DNA from: Streptomyces geranii
GTDB lineage: Bacteria; Actinomycetota; Actinomycetes; Streptomycetales; Streptomycetaceae
Assembly (NCBI RefSeq): GCF_002954775.1
Contig: NZ_PJME01000004.1
Span: 1 to 64,000, forward strand
Length of the DNA: 64,000 nucleotides
Direction of reading: 5' to 3'
The notes under the pieces were generated by a model. It saw nothing but the letters and a program-made list of their open reading frames with translations, did no database searches and was not told where the DNA came from. This document shows, piece after piece, positions 36,501 to 45,166 of this stretch (its first letter is position 1; each line of letters starts with the position of its first letter). Both the position numbers and the translations under genes were made by a program.

Positions 36501-37978
36501 TGCAGGGCGCGTTCGAGTGCGGGTACGTCCGCGAGGGTGCCGAAGTGGGCGCCGAGGCCGATGACGTCCAGGGCGGGCGGTACGACGGGCTCCGTGACCC
36601 CCGCCTCCACGGCGTCCGGCCGCTGGGAGAGGACGACATGGGCGTTCGTACCGCCGAAGCCGAACGCGGAGACCGCCGCCCGGCGCGGTCCCGGACCACG
36701 GTCGGGCCAGTCGCGGCCCGCGCGGACGACCGGAACCTCGCCCGCTGCCGGTGTGTTGAGCGGCTCGGCTATGCCGATCGTCGGCGGGAGATGTCCGTGC
36801 GCCATGGACAGGATTACCTTGAGGAGGCTGCTCAGCCCCGCCACCGTGAGCAGATGGCCGAGGTTGCCCTTCACCGAGCCGAGCGGGGGGACCGTGCCCC
36901 CGGCGCCGAACCAGGCGGCGACCGACTCCGCCTCCGTGCCGTCCCCTACGGGCGTCCCGGTGGCGTGGCACTCCAGGTAGTCGACCTGTTCGGGGCCGAA
37001 ACCGGCCTGCGCGTAGGCGAGTTCGTAGGAGCTGAGCTGGCCCGTCGGGTTCGGTACGAGGAGATGGCGGCCGGCGCCGTCGTTCGACAGGCCGATGCCG
37101 TCGATCACGGCGTAGATCCGGTCGCCGTCCGCGACGGCGTCCGCGAGACGGCGTACGGCGACCATGCCGGCGCCCTGGCCGGTGAGGATGCCGGTGGAGC
37201 GGGCGTCGAAGGGCTGGCTGACGCCGTTCTGGGGGTAGGCGTGCAGGTCGGAGAAGGAGAGGTGGATGAGGGTGGGGTCGGGGGCGCACACCCCGCCCGC
37301 GAGCACCAAGTCGGCCTGTCCGGCGGCGAGATGGTCGCAGGCCAGCTTCAGCGCGTACAGGGCCGAGGAGCAGGCGGCGTCCAGCGCGTAACGGGGGCCG
37401 CCGAGGCCCAGGGCGGTGGCCGCCAGTCGGGCGGGGGCGCCGCTCACCCGGGCGTCGGCGGGGGACACGGTGGCCGGGTCGAGCAGCGGGCCCGGCGCGG
37501 GTGCGGGGTTGCCGGATCTGCGCAGGCCCTCAAGTACGGCCTCGTGGACCAGGGGCAGGCTGATGCGGGCCGAGGCAGGAGTGGGGAAGGAGTAGTCGCC
37601 GACCAACAGGCCGGTGCGGGCCAGGAGTTCCGGGCGGTCGGCGTGACCGCTGTCCCGCAGCGCCTCGCGGGCCACGTGCAGCGACCAGTGGAACACCCGG
37701 TCGAGGGCGGTGAGTTCCTCCGGGCGGAGACGGAAGCCGGTGGGGTCGAACTCGAAGCCGGTGACGAAGCCGCCCCGGACGCAGGTGATGGCGTGATCCG
37801 GGTCGGGGGCCTTCTTCGTGCCTTCGGCCGACCCGGGGGCGACGGGGCCGAAGACCTCCGGGCCGCCCTCCGTGCGGCTGTCGACGCCCGCGCGGAGGTT
37901 GTCCCAGAACGCGCCGGGAGTGTCCGCCCCGGGGAAGAGGCAGGAGATCCCGACGATCGCGAACTTGCTGGTGCTCAT
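30596..37978 (-). CDS. PfaC-like PUFA synthase: KS-CLF-AT-four hot-dog domains
   Basis: A 2460-residue iterative PKS subunit. KS 5-450 has Cys203 (LDAACSS), His338 (CHATGT) and His375 (GNLGH). Residues 470-945 are a KS-like chain-length-factor: the active-site loop is FTVSSDGAGTAEA with no Cys, and the last His is Asp (QLGDTQ). AT 1058-1400 has GYSLGESSMLFA (Ser1161), the PUFA-type AT motif. A Pro/Ala-rich linker spans 1430-1660. Hot-dog folds lie near 1662-1835, 1885-2050 (YFECHFPDDPVLAGS, His1948), 2105-2260 and 2300-2450 (YFDCHFHRDPVMPGS, His2348), i.e. two FabA-like pairs. No acyltransferase (AGPAT) follows. Start ATG 37978, GGAGGGA. Confidence 0.93.
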   Translation of the reverse strand: MSTSKFAIVGISCLFPGADTPGAFWDNLRAGVDSRTEGGPEVFGPVAPGSAEGTKKAPDPDHAITCVRGGFVTGFEFDPTGFRLRPEELTALDRVFHWSLHVAREALRDSGHADRPELLARTGLLVGDYSFPTPASARISLPLVHEAVLEGLRRSGNPAPAPGPLLDPATVSPADARVSGAPARLAATALGLGGPRYALDAACSSALYALKLACDHLAAGQADLVLAGGVCAPDPTLIHLSFSDLHAYPQNGVSQPFDARSTGILTGQGAGMVAVRRLADAVADGDRIYAVIDGIGLSNDGAGRHLLVPNPTGQLSSYELAYAQAGFGPEQVDYLECHATGTPVGDGTEAESVAAWFGAGGTVPPLGSVKGNLGHLLTVAGLSSLLKVILSMAHGHLPPTIGIAEPLNTPAAGEVPVVRAGRDWPDRGPGPRRAAVSAFGFGGTNAHVVLSQRPDAVEAGVTEPVVPPALDVIGLGAHFGTLADVPALERALHDGTDAFRPLPEHRWRGLEDTTGGTLERAGLNRSALPEGGFVDRIDVDPADHRIPPADLRNYNLQHALMSKVADEALRDAGYDRTVPAGRRAPEPRRIAVVVAMEIEPSAHLHLARYGLGDFLGRAYADAGLKLTEDQLTALAAAAREGVHEPIVANEVLSYIGNIMASRISSLWNLTGPSFTVSSDGAGTAEALQIAQLLLLDESVEAVLVGAVDLAASPENLLLRDGNPVAGAGLSFGEGQRGRRIGEGAGAVVVRRAEAGADTGPAQAAGLGPSTRNPYARIESVAVRHAAPVAGVLPEADSATLAEAAGQALAAAGIGPADVGYVEAHAGGTPGQDAAELAALAQVYPAGSGTVALGSAKAQLGDTQTAAAMAGLLRAVLCLHHAYVPGTPGWRRPAPELVDHFAASAFHVPDASRPWLRTAQGVRRYAAVSAVGSDGAHAHVVLSADRTRGEVARSDWRKAGGPVLLPLGAPDLDGLLAEVRRHLALLAEGADPYRLGRAAAERLPGSALRVVLVGRDTEQLRSQLESAARDLPGAAAKGEEWTTPAGSCFAPRPIGPEGKVALVYPGAFNSYPGLGQDFFRAFPSLLDAFEAEATDPDRLFRAAQLYPRTQVTPERRDLMALEGRLGEDIPFMLATGTTFAILYTDLVRELLGVKAQGAFGYSLGESSMLFATGGWQRSARRDDRISATPLFRDRLSGPRRTVRDLWRLPEDTPDEAVWGSFVLLESADRVTAALSRPGTPYDKVFLTHVNTPREAVIAGEPAQCRSLIEELACPSARSPVGSVMHCPVVDGELAGLAELNDHPTGTKDDLGLDLFSAYDYGSVTDLDRSEVARRIAQTLRGTIDFPRLVRTAYDRGFRYFVEVGPGATCTRWVHDTLGDAEHVAMPVDRRGVPAARSVAQLAARLAAHGLPVDLAALLGPDPQTATTRAARLRVPVGGGAPIPAGIAARAAAAASPAPALATAPRPTPAHADATPARRSTEPVPTAVDVKDAQPARTAAVSLEVSAPMPADPSLDDVEVITFDGEPIAFLPWTEPTAPVPAPPRTSVAPTGRTPAPATAPTPGPSAEWSSGNPAADLVREIRQQMVATHSVVMETQRVLQENTLTRTEALLDETSAPAPVTTPTAPIPLTPPPPAPVLTGGPPPRTAIEAAPQPAQLPTPPGVIWDEKQLLAFATGRVADVFGPDFADIDGYAKRVRLPAPPYHFVTRVTGLRAETGVYEPSFIRTEYDVPKDAWYAVDGGVPPAVAIEAGQCDLLLISYLGIDFRNKGERVYRLLDSTLVFHGDLPRTGQTLRYDISINRFVRQGDTTLFFFSYLCYADGELILELKDASAGFFTQAELDTPLGVVVTERDRKRRAALTRTSFKSLADTEKNRLTAADLELLAAGRPGEVFGPHHAQDAGLNPALRLPDARLRMVDDILIDRTGGPRGLGAITAHKQLDPDAWYFECHFPDDPVLAGSMVAEGAVQTLQAYLLHQGMHLVLPDARFQTIVGLETEVQVRGQITPQHREIRYEIEVMELTLLPRPSVIADILVYLGDKAVIRMRNFGIQIREKDGTPYRAGPGGIPEFLGRRNRAGEPALINELHLAHAAKGDLGTAMGPEFDVYKESRAPYIPNGDFQFVDRIMELTGTRGELKPGAEMVTEYDSPSDAWYYRENAHPHLPNCVLMETSLQAAILNGYYLGATLKQPETEYSIRNLDGRATYVKDIDLRGKTIRHHSTLLMTSAVSGAVLQNFKYELSADGEVFYTGESLFGYFSEAALSNQVGLDNGTYVAPWIEQEKPDAARVRRIELPDDAPAFTDRTGGRLHLPGGHYHLVDHVDLVADGGRHGAGYLHGYRQVRSDEWYFDCHFHRDPVMPGSLGVEAILQGMRLFVLEQGLAEGIENPRFGLAVDVPTSWKYRGQILRHDGELRFDVHVKEVRRDGDRLVVIADADLWKPGLRIYELVDVAIEVSPDTIRDQAA

Positions 37979-38063
37979 TGAGGCTGTTCCCTCCAGGGGG
38001 CCGGGGACCCGGCGGCGGCCGTGGAGGCCCGCCGCCGGGATGACCACCGGTCCGGTCGTCGGC

Positions 38064-41000
38064 TCAGCGGCTCGCGAACTTGGCGGCCAGCTGCGGGGTG
38101 GACACAAGGGAAACTCCTGTGAACCGAGTCAACACCCGGCCGCCGGGAGTGCACGCCGTCACTGTGAGCGCAGCGGACGTACGATTCCCGCTCCCGTTGC
38201 CGTTCACAGCGGCCGACTCCGGTTCCACCACCACGACGAACGGCTCCCCGTCCGGCAGCGCCTCGTACAGATCGACCCGAGCCACTCCCATCGGCAGACT
38301 CGCCGTGTCCCGGTGCAGCCGCATCCACACCAGCGCGGCCTGGAGCAGCAGATCGGCGGTGCCGGGCGCGTACCGGCCCGTTCCGAACGCGCCGCCCGCC
38401 GGCCGGTGCTCGGCCAGCGCGCACTCCAGGACCAACCGGTCCTCGCCCGACGCCAGCACTCGCCGCAGCCCGCGCAGCGACACCCCGTGGAACAGCGTGC
38501 CGTCGGCGTAGAACACCTGTGCGTCACTGCCGCCGCCCAGCGCGGGCAGCCCGGTCACCCGTCCCCGGGCCTCGGACCCGGACTCGTACCCGGCGTCGCC
38601 CAGGATCACCCGGGCCGCGTAGTGCGGCCGTACGGTGCCGTCGGCGTTCGTCGAGCGGATCGCGACGTCGGCCTCGGCGCCGTCGGGCGTCGGATCGACG
38701 GAGAGCTGGAAGGGCCGGCCGCCGCCGGCGCTGCCGTCCTCGTCGAAGACCACGCCCTTGTGCACCGCGAAGTCCCTGACCTGCGAGACCGTCCCACCGG
38801 TCAGCCGTTCCACCGCCCCCGCGGCCCAGCCGAGGGCGGCGGCGGCCGGCAGCACCGGCGCGTCACCGATCACATGGTCCGCGACGAGCGGATCGGTGAT
38901 CAGGCCCGCGAGATCCCGCTCCAGTACGGCCGCCGACGTGGGCGCGACGGGCTCGCGCGCCGAGAGAGGGGTGGTCGGGCCGAGGACCGTGACCACGTCC
39001 CCCGCCCGCTCGGGGCCGAACTGCTCGGTGAACATCAGGGTCCCGGTCCCCACCGGGATCAGCGCGATGCCCCGCTCCTGGAACACCGCCTTGATCTGCG
39101 GCGACACCATGCCGCTGTCCCAGGCACCCCAGTTGAGGGCGGTCACATGGGCCTGCGGGTGGCTGCGCCGGAAGGCGGCGGCCCAGGCGTTGAGCACCTC
39201 GTTGGCCATCGCGTAGTCCGACTGCCCCCGGTTGCCGAAGAACCCGGCGACCGAGGAGAACAGCACCACGTGCCGCAGCTGTTCGGCGGGCAGCGCGGCC
39301 ACCACCGAGCGCAGCCCGCCCAGCTTGACGGAGAAGACCCGGTCGATCTCGGCGGCCTTCTTCGCGGAGATCAGCTGGTCCGCGAGCACACCGGCCCCAT
39401 GGACGACACCCGTGATCCGCTCCTGGTACGGGGCCAGCGCGGCGGCGGTCGCGGCGGCGTCGGCGATGTCCACGGCCAGGTACTCGACCTCGCTGCCCGC
39501 CGCCCGGATCTCCGCGAGCGTCGAACGCACCTCGCGCTCACCGATCACGGCCTGGTACAGCTGCTCGACCCGCTTCGGCGTCGGCTTCTCGCCCGCCCGC
39601 TTCAACTGGTCCACCGCTGCCGCCTTGAGCGCGGCGGCATCGGCAAGACCGCGCGCCCACTCGGGCTCCTCGCCGAGCGCAGTGCGGCCGAGGAGCAGCA
39701 GGCCGGGCCGGTTCGCGGCGGCCAGGGCCACTGTGCAGCGGGCGGTGATCCCGCGTCCGCCGCCGGTCACGACGAGCAGGTCGTCGGCGCCGAGGGCGGG
39801 GGGCGGAGTGGTCGGGCGGGTCGTGTCTCCGGGGGCGATCCCCGGTGCGGAGCCGAGGGTGAGGGCGACCCGGTGGGTTCCGTCGCGGCCCACCTGGACC
39901 GGGCCGGCCGCCGCGTCGTACACCTCCTCCAGGACCAGTTCCGCCGCCTCTGTCGAACCCAGAGCGGGGGTGAGATCGACGGCACGGCAGAACAGTTCGG
40001 GTGCCTCGACGGCGAGGGTCTTGACCAGGCCGCCGATGCCACCGGCGGGCACCGCGTCCTCACTCACGCCGCCCAGCCCGAAGGTTCCGTCGAGCCGGGT
40101 GACGGTGACGAACGCGGCCCGGTGACCGCTCGCGGCGGCCTTGGTGAGCGGGCCCACCGCGTGCTTGGCGACGAGCAGGGAGTGCGCCAGTCTGCGGACG
40201 CCCTCGGCCCACGGCAGCTCGTCCGCCGCAGCGAACCCGAGCACGAGATGCACCCGTTCGTCGCCCAACTCCTCGAAGCGGGTGGCGAGTTCACTCGCGC
40301 CCCAGCCGGTGAGGGGCAGGTCCGTCGCCCCGGTGACCCGCTGGGCGACGCCGGGCAGCCGCAGCACCCGTACCCGCCAGCCGGTCGAGACGAGCCGCGC
40401 GGCCGAGGCCTCGGCGACCGCACTGCCGTCGTCGACGACCACGGCGGCGGCGCCCAGCGGATAGGCGTCGACGAGCCGGTCCGGCGTCGGCAGCTCGGCG
40501 AGCGCCGCCTGCCCACGGCCGAGCGCGGGCGGCGCGGAGACGACAGCGGCCTTGGATGCCGGTCGAGACGCCTGCTCCCGGTCGGCCGGGCCCGCGACAG
40601 GAGCCGGGGAGCCGGCCGAAGGAGCGGAGGACGGGGCTTCGGACAGCCCGGCGACAAAGCCCACGATGTCGCCCAACGTCCGCAGTTCCGCGAGCTGTTC
40701 GGGCCCCACGGGCGTCGGGCTCGGGAACCGCTCCTGGAGGACGCCCATGATCTCCACCCGCTTGATGGAGTCGATGCCCAGGTCGGCCTCCACATCCATG
40801 CCGAGGTCCAGCATCTCGGCCGGGTAACCGGTCTTGGCGGCCACGACGTCGAGCAGGGCACCGCGCACGGCGTCACCGTCGACGGCAGGAGCCGCGGACG
40901 GGGCGGGAGTTGACGCCGAGGAGCCGGAACCGCCGTTCAGGCTCAGCATGAAGCCGACGATCTCGTTCAACGTGCGCAGTTCCGCGAGCTGTTCGGGTCC

Positions 41001-44000
41001 GACGGGGGTGGGGCTCGGGAAGCGTTCCTGGAGGACGCCCATGATCTCGACGCGCTTGATGGAGTCGATGCCCAGGTCGGCCTCGACGTCCATGTCCAGG
41101 TCCAGCGTCTCCGCCGGGTAGCCCGTCTTGTCCGACACGACTCCGAGCAGTACGTCCGCCACATCCTGGGCGCCGATCGCCGAGGCGGGCCGAGTCTGAA
41201 CCAGGGCCTGCGCCTGGACCTGGACCTGAGGAACGAGGCTGCTCGAACCACCGAGGCTGAGCACGAAGCCGACGATCTCGTTCAACGTGCGCAGTTCCGC
41301 GAGTTGTTCGGGTCCGACGGGGGTGGGGCTCGGGAAGCGTTCCTGGAGGACGCCCATGATCTCGACGCGCTTGATGGAGTCGATGCCCAAGTCAGCCTCC
41401 ACGTCCATGCCGAGGTCGAGCATCTCGGCCGGGTAGCCGGTCTTCTGCGACACGATGTCGAGAAGCGCCGCCTGTACGTCGTCCTCCGTGACGGCGGTCG
41501 ACGGAGGCTCGGAAGCAACCGGGCCCGCAACAGGAGCAGGCGCAGGAGCAGGCGCAGTTGCGGGCGCGCGTGCAGGCAGGGCGACAGGCGGTGACTCGAC
41601 GGCAGCCGCCACCGGGGCCACCGGGAGAGGGGCCGGCGCCGCGATCACGGGAGTGGCAGGTACCGCCGGAGCGGCCGGTGCCAGTGTGCCGATCTCCATC
41701 GCCGCCAGGTCCCGCAGGATCTCGTTGGCCCGCAGATGCGTACGCCCGATGGCCAGCCCGTGTTCCTTCACGGTGGCCACTCCGGGGATGACCGCGTCGA
41801 CCCTGCCCTGCTCGTCGGCCCGCTCCAGGATGCCCATCAGCCGCTGGGCGCTGTTCAACTGGCCCTGGAGATAGTCGTCGTGCAGTGCCAGATGGTCGGC
41901 GATCAGTCCGGAGAGCCGGTCGGCGCCCGGGGCGGTGGTCCGGTCGAGTTCTTCCACAGGCTCGCTCTCCAGGGTGTGGGCGGCGGGAACGGGCGGCGCC
42001 ACGGACGCCGACGGTTGGGCGACGGGCCGTACGGCGACCGCGGTCGAGGTGGCCACGGGCGCGGGCGAGGGCTGCGCCGAGGGCGTCAGGGGACCGCGCG
42101 CGATCACGGCGCCCGGCACCGGCACGGTCTCCCGACCGATGTGCACGGCACCGCCCCCGCCGCCATCCCCGTTCCGGTCCACGCCCGTCACCCGGTAGCC
42201 GTTCTCCAGAGCCTCCCGGTAGGCGTCCTTGCGGGCCTGCGGCACATGGTTGATGCCGTTGAGCGGCACCGTCATGCCCTTCACCGGCGGGACGGCCTCG
42301 GGCTCGGACACATACCGGTCGGCCGTGGCCAACGGCAGTCCGAGCACGACGAGTTGGGCGACGGCCCGCTTCAGCGCGGTGTCGGCGTCCCCGCCGCTGC
42401 CCGGGTCGAGCTGGACCGCGAAGTGCTCGCGCTCGCCGAGGATGCGGTGGACCAGCTGGGTCAGCACGCCCTTGGGGCCGAACTCGACGAACGTGCGGAA
42501 GCCCGCCGCGTACATCTCCTCGACCCGGTCGGCGAACTGCACCGGCTGCACGAGCTGGTCGACCAGCGTCCGCCGGTTGGCGTTGACGTCCGAACCGTAG
42601 GCGGCGCCGGGCGAGTTGGCGAACACCGGGCGGCGCGGCTCCAGGATGTGCGCGCCGGCCACCTGGCGGCCGAAGGCGTCCACCGCGTGGGCGACGAACG
42701 GCGTGTGGAAGGCCGCCGACACCGGCAGCCGCAGCGCCCGTATCCCGGCCGTGTCCGCCGCCTCCACCAGCCGCTCCACGGCGTCGGTCGCACCGCCGAC
42801 CACCACCTGGTCCGGCGCGTTGCGGTTGCAGACGGTCAACCCGGGGTGGGCGGCGAGGAGTTGCTCCACCTGGGCGGCGGAGGCGGTCACCGCGGCCATC
42901 GCGCCGGGGTCGAAGCCGGGCTCGGCGGGCGGGGCCATCGCGGCGCCCCGTGCCCGGGCCAGCGCGAAGTACGTGTCGTCGTCGATCGCGCCGGCCGCCC
43001 ACAGTGCCGCCAGTTCACCGAAGCTGTGGCCGAGGAACCCGTCGGCGTCGAAGCCCAGTTCGGCCAGATATCGGAAGTGACCGGCGGCCAGCGCGCCGAT
43101 GGCGGGCTGGGCGTACTCCGTGCGGCGCAGCGCGCTCTCCTGGGCCGTGCGCGTCGCCTCGTCGAAGGCGGGCGGCGGGAACGCCACCCGGGACAGCGGG
43201 AGTTCGTGGTCGCCGAAGGCCGCGTTGGCCCGGTCGAAGGCCGCCCGCAGTGGGGGCAGCGCCAGGACCGCGGTCCGGCCCGGGGCGACGTACTGGCTGC
43301 CCTGGCCCGCGAAGAGCGCGGCCACCTTGCCGGTCGGGGCGGCGGACCGGCGGAAGTAGATCCCCTTGGGGTGGGTCCAGGAGTCGGCTTCGCCCCTGGC
43401 CCGCAGCTCGGCCGCCGCGAGGGTGCGCAGTTCGGCGAGTTCCTCCTCGGTGCGGGCCACCAGGGCGAGCCGCGGGTGGTTCGCCGGGGCCTGGCCCGGT
43501 CGGGACTCGGCTCCCCCTTCCAGCGCCCGTATCAGACTGTTCATGTCAGGCTCATGCCATGTATGAACTCGGCTGACCGGGAACATCACCCGAAGGTCGT
43601 CGCCGTCGCCGTGTTCCTCCATCACCAGATGGAAGTTGGTGCCGCCGAAGCCGAACGAGGAGACCCCGGCCCGGCGTTGCGGTCTGCGCGGGTCGCGGAT
43701 CCACGGGCGGGTCCGGGTGCCGACGTAGAAGGGGCTCTGGGGCCAGTCGAGCGCCGGGTTCGGGGTGTCCACGTTGATCGTGGGCGGCAGCAGCTTGTGG
43801 TGCAGGGCCAGCGCCAGCTTGATCATGCCGGCCGCGCCGGCCGCCGCCTTGGTGTGGCCGATCTGCGACTTCACACTGCCGACCGCCGCGAACTGCCGTT
43901 CCTCGGTGTGCTGCGACACCACCGCCGACAGCGCCGACAGTTCGGTCGCCTCGCCGACCGCCGTGCCCGTGCCGTGCGCCTCGAACAGCTCGACCGAGGC

Positions 44001-45026
44001 GGGAGAGCAGTCCGCGTCCTCGTACGCGCGGCGCAGGGCGGCCATCTGGCCCTCCTTGCGCGGGGCGTAGATGGACTTGAAGCGGCCGTCGCTCGACGAA
44101 CCGATGCCCCGGATCACCGCGTAGACGCGGTTGCCGTCCCGCTCGGCGTCCGAGAGCCGGCGCAGGGCCAGCATGCCGATGCCCTCGCCGATGAGGGTGC
44201 CGTCGGCGTTCTCGTCGAACGGGCGGATGTGGCCCGCCTTGGAGAACGCGGGCGTCTTGCTGAAGCACAGGTACATGAAGATGGTGTTCTCGGCGTCGCA
44301 GCCGCCCACCAGCATCATGTCCGAGCGCCGCTCCAGGAGTTCGCTGACCGCCGCCTTCACCGCGCCCAGCGAACTGGCGCAGGCCGCGTCGATCGTCATG
44401 TTGGTGCCGCCCAGGTCGAGGCGGTTGGCGATCCGCCCGGCCACCACGTTGCCCAGCATGCCGGGGAAGGAGTTCTCCTCCCAGGGCGCGAACGCCAGCT
44501 TGAACTTCTCCGCGATCTCGTCGGCGTCCCGGTCCGAGAGCCCGCAACTGCGCACGACCTCCTTGAGGACGGGCGTCTGGAGCCGGGCCGACAGCGGCTG
44601 GGTGAGCTGGTTGGCGCCGGTCACCCCGAGCACCACCCCGGTCCGCGAGGCGTCGTACCACTGCTGGTCGGAGCCCGCGTCCCGGAGCAGATCGCGGGCC
44701 ACGACCAGGCTCAACAGCTGGAGGACGTCGGTGACTTCGAGGGTGTTGGGCGGAAGCCCGAACTCCAGCGGGTTGAACGGGACGGCCGGGATGAAGCCGC
44801 CCCGCTTCGAGTACGTCCGGTCGGGCGCGGTCGGGTCGGAGTCGTAGTGCTCGGCGACGTTCCAGTGGGTCTCGGGCACGTCCTCGATGCAGTCGGCGGC
44901 GGAGACCACGTTGTCCCAGAAGGCGCGCAGATCACGCGACTTGGGGTACAGCGCGGACAGCCCGACGATCGCGATGGGGTCCCGGGCCAGCCGGCGGTCG
45001 AGTTCGGAAGGATGCGAAGCGTTCAC
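38064..45026 (-). CDS. PfaA-like PUFA synthase: KS-AT-ACPx3-KR-DH
   Basis: A 2320-residue iterative PKS subunit. KS 15-470 has Cys216 (TIDAACASS), His351 (EAHGTGT) and His391 (SQIGHTK). AT 567-880 has GHSFGE (Ser668). Three ACPs at 1180-1260, 1285-1362 and 1384-1462 each carry DLGIDSIKRVEIMG (Ser1217, 1322, 1420). KR about 1520-2010 has TGGGRGI (1754-1760), FSSVAG (Ser1924 region) and SDYAMAN (Tyr1938). A product-template/DH-like C-terminus runs about 2040-2320 with DHVIGDAPVLPAAAALGW (His2051). The order matches PfaA. Start is GTG 45026 by homology; the ribosome site is weak (AGAGAG). Confidence 0.94.
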   Translation of the reverse strand: MNASHPSELDRRLARDPIAIVGLSALYPKSRDLRAFWDNVVSAADCIEDVPETHWNVAEHYDSDPTAPDRTYSKRGGFIPAVPFNPLEFGLPPNTLEVTDVLQLLSLVVARDLLRDAGSDQQWYDASRTGVVLGVTGANQLTQPLSARLQTPVLKEVVRSCGLSDRDADEIAEKFKLAFAPWEENSFPGMLGNVVAGRIANRLDLGGTNMTIDAACASSLGAVKAAVSELLERRSDMMLVGGCDAENTIFMYLCFSKTPAFSKAGHIRPFDENADGTLIGEGIGMLALRRLSDAERDGNRVYAVIRGIGSSSDGRFKSIYAPRKEGQMAALRRAYEDADCSPASVELFEAHGTGTAVGEATELSALSAVVSQHTEERQFAAVGSVKSQIGHTKAAAGAAGMIKLALALHHKLLPPTINVDTPNPALDWPQSPFYVGTRTRPWIRDPRRPQRRAGVSSFGFGGTNFHLVMEEHGDGDDLRVMFPVSRVHTWHEPDMNSLIRALEGGAESRPGQAPANHPRLALVARTEEELAELRTLAAAELRARGEADSWTHPKGIYFRRSAAPTGKVAALFAGQGSQYVAPGRTAVLALPPLRAAFDRANAAFGDHELPLSRVAFPPPAFDEATRTAQESALRRTEYAQPAIGALAAGHFRYLAELGFDADGFLGHSFGELAALWAAGAIDDDTYFALARARGAAMAPPAEPGFDPGAMAAVTASAAQVEQLLAAHPGLTVCNRNAPDQVVVGGATDAVERLVEAADTAGIRALRLPVSAAFHTPFVAHAVDAFGRQVAGAHILEPRRPVFANSPGAAYGSDVNANRRTLVDQLVQPVQFADRVEEMYAAGFRTFVEFGPKGVLTQLVHRILGEREHFAVQLDPGSGGDADTALKRAVAQLVVLGLPLATADRYVSEPEAVPPVKGMTVPLNGINHVPQARKDAYREALENGYRVTGVDRNGDGGGGGAVHIGRETVPVPGAVIARGPLTPSAQPSPAPVATSTAVAVRPVAQPSASVAPPVPAAHTLESEPVEELDRTTAPGADRLSGLIADHLALHDDYLQGQLNSAQRLMGILERADEQGRVDAVIPGVATVKEHGLAIGRTHLRANEILRDLAAMEIGTLAPAAPAVPATPVIAAPAPLPVAPVAAAVESPPVALPARAPATAPAPAPAPVAGPVASEPPSTAVTEDDVQAALLDIVSQKTGYPAEMLDLGMDVEADLGIDSIKRVEIMGVLQERFPSPTPVGPEQLAELRTLNEIVGFVLSLGGSSSLVPQVQVQAQALVQTRPASAIGAQDVADVLLGVVSDKTGYPAETLDLDMDVEADLGIDSIKRVEIMGVLQERFPSPTPVGPEQLAELRTLNEIVGFMLSLNGGSGSSASTPAPSAAPAVDGDAVRGALLDVVAAKTGYPAEMLDLGMDVEADLGIDSIKRVEIMGVLQERFPSPTPVGPEQLAELRTLGDIVGFVAGLSEAPSSAPSAGSPAPVAGPADREQASRPASKAAVVSAPPALGRGQAALAELPTPDRLVDAYPLGAAAVVVDDGSAVAEASAARLVSTGWRVRVLRLPGVAQRVTGATDLPLTGWGASELATRFEELGDERVHLVLGFAAADELPWAEGVRRLAHSLLVAKHAVGPLTKAAASGHRAAFVTVTRLDGTFGLGGVSEDAVPAGGIGGLVKTLAVEAPELFCRAVDLTPALGSTEAAELVLEEVYDAAAGPVQVGRDGTHRVALTLGSAPGIAPGDTTRPTTPPPALGADDLLVVTGGGRGITARCTVALAAANRPGLLLLGRTALGEEPEWARGLADAAALKAAAVDQLKRAGEKPTPKRVEQLYQAVIGEREVRSTLAEIRAAGSEVEYLAVDIADAAATAAALAPYQERITGVVHGAGVLADQLISAKKAAEIDRVFSVKLGGLRSVVAALPAEQLRHVVLFSSVAGFFGNRGQSDYAMANEVLNAWAAAFRRSHPQAHVTALNWGAWDSGMVSPQIKAVFQERGIALIPVGTGTLMFTEQFGPERAGDVVTVLGPTTPLSAREPVAPTSAAVLERDLAGLITDPLVADHVIGDAPVLPAAAALGWAAGAVERLTGGTVSQVRDFAVHKGVVFDEDGSAGGGRPFQLSVDPTPDGAEADVAIRSTNADGTVRPHYAARVILGDAGYESGSEARGRVTGLPALGGGSDAQVFYADGTLFHGVSLRGLRRVLASGEDRLVLECALAEHRPAGGAFGTGRYAPGTADLLLQAALVWMRLHRDTASLPMGVARVDLYEALPDGEPFVVVVEPESAAVNGNGSGNRTSAALTVTACTPGGRVLTRFTGVSLVSTPQLAAKFASR
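40640..41489 (-). repeat. Three tandem ACP-coding repeats
   Basis: Three units of about 240 bases (41489-41247, 41174-40941, 40877-40640) encode near-identical ACPs, with the run from EADLGIDSIKR to RFPSPTPVGPEQLAELRTL conserved in all. Linkers between them differ. Tandem ACPs are a hallmark of PUFA synthases and scale output; the high DNA identity suggests recent duplication or gene conversion. Confidence 0.9.
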
Positions 45027-45166
45027 GGGAGGCTCTCTTGGTCGGACGGCGGGGGAGGATCGCCCCGCAGCGGTTCGGAGGAACTGCGCATGACGTACGA
45101 GAGAACGAAGCAGAGGTGGCAGCGGAAAGGGTGAGAGAAGCCGTGGGGGGCGAGAGGGGGCGTCGG

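Noticed and set aside
37818..40913. 1031-codon plus-strand open frame opposite the start of the PfaC-like gene and the C-terminus of the PfaA-like gene
   Set aside because: Covers both real genes and their gap without motifs; expected from codon bias.
40640..41489. CRISPR-like array
   Set aside because: Repeats are ~240 bp ACP-coding units, not 28-37 bp repeats with spacers.
41736..45134. 1132-codon plus-strand open frame opposite the PfaA-like gene
   Set aside because: Low-complexity Arg/Gly/Val-rich translation without motifs; a shadow of the high-GC3 gene on the other strand, which has clear KS, AT and ACP motifs.
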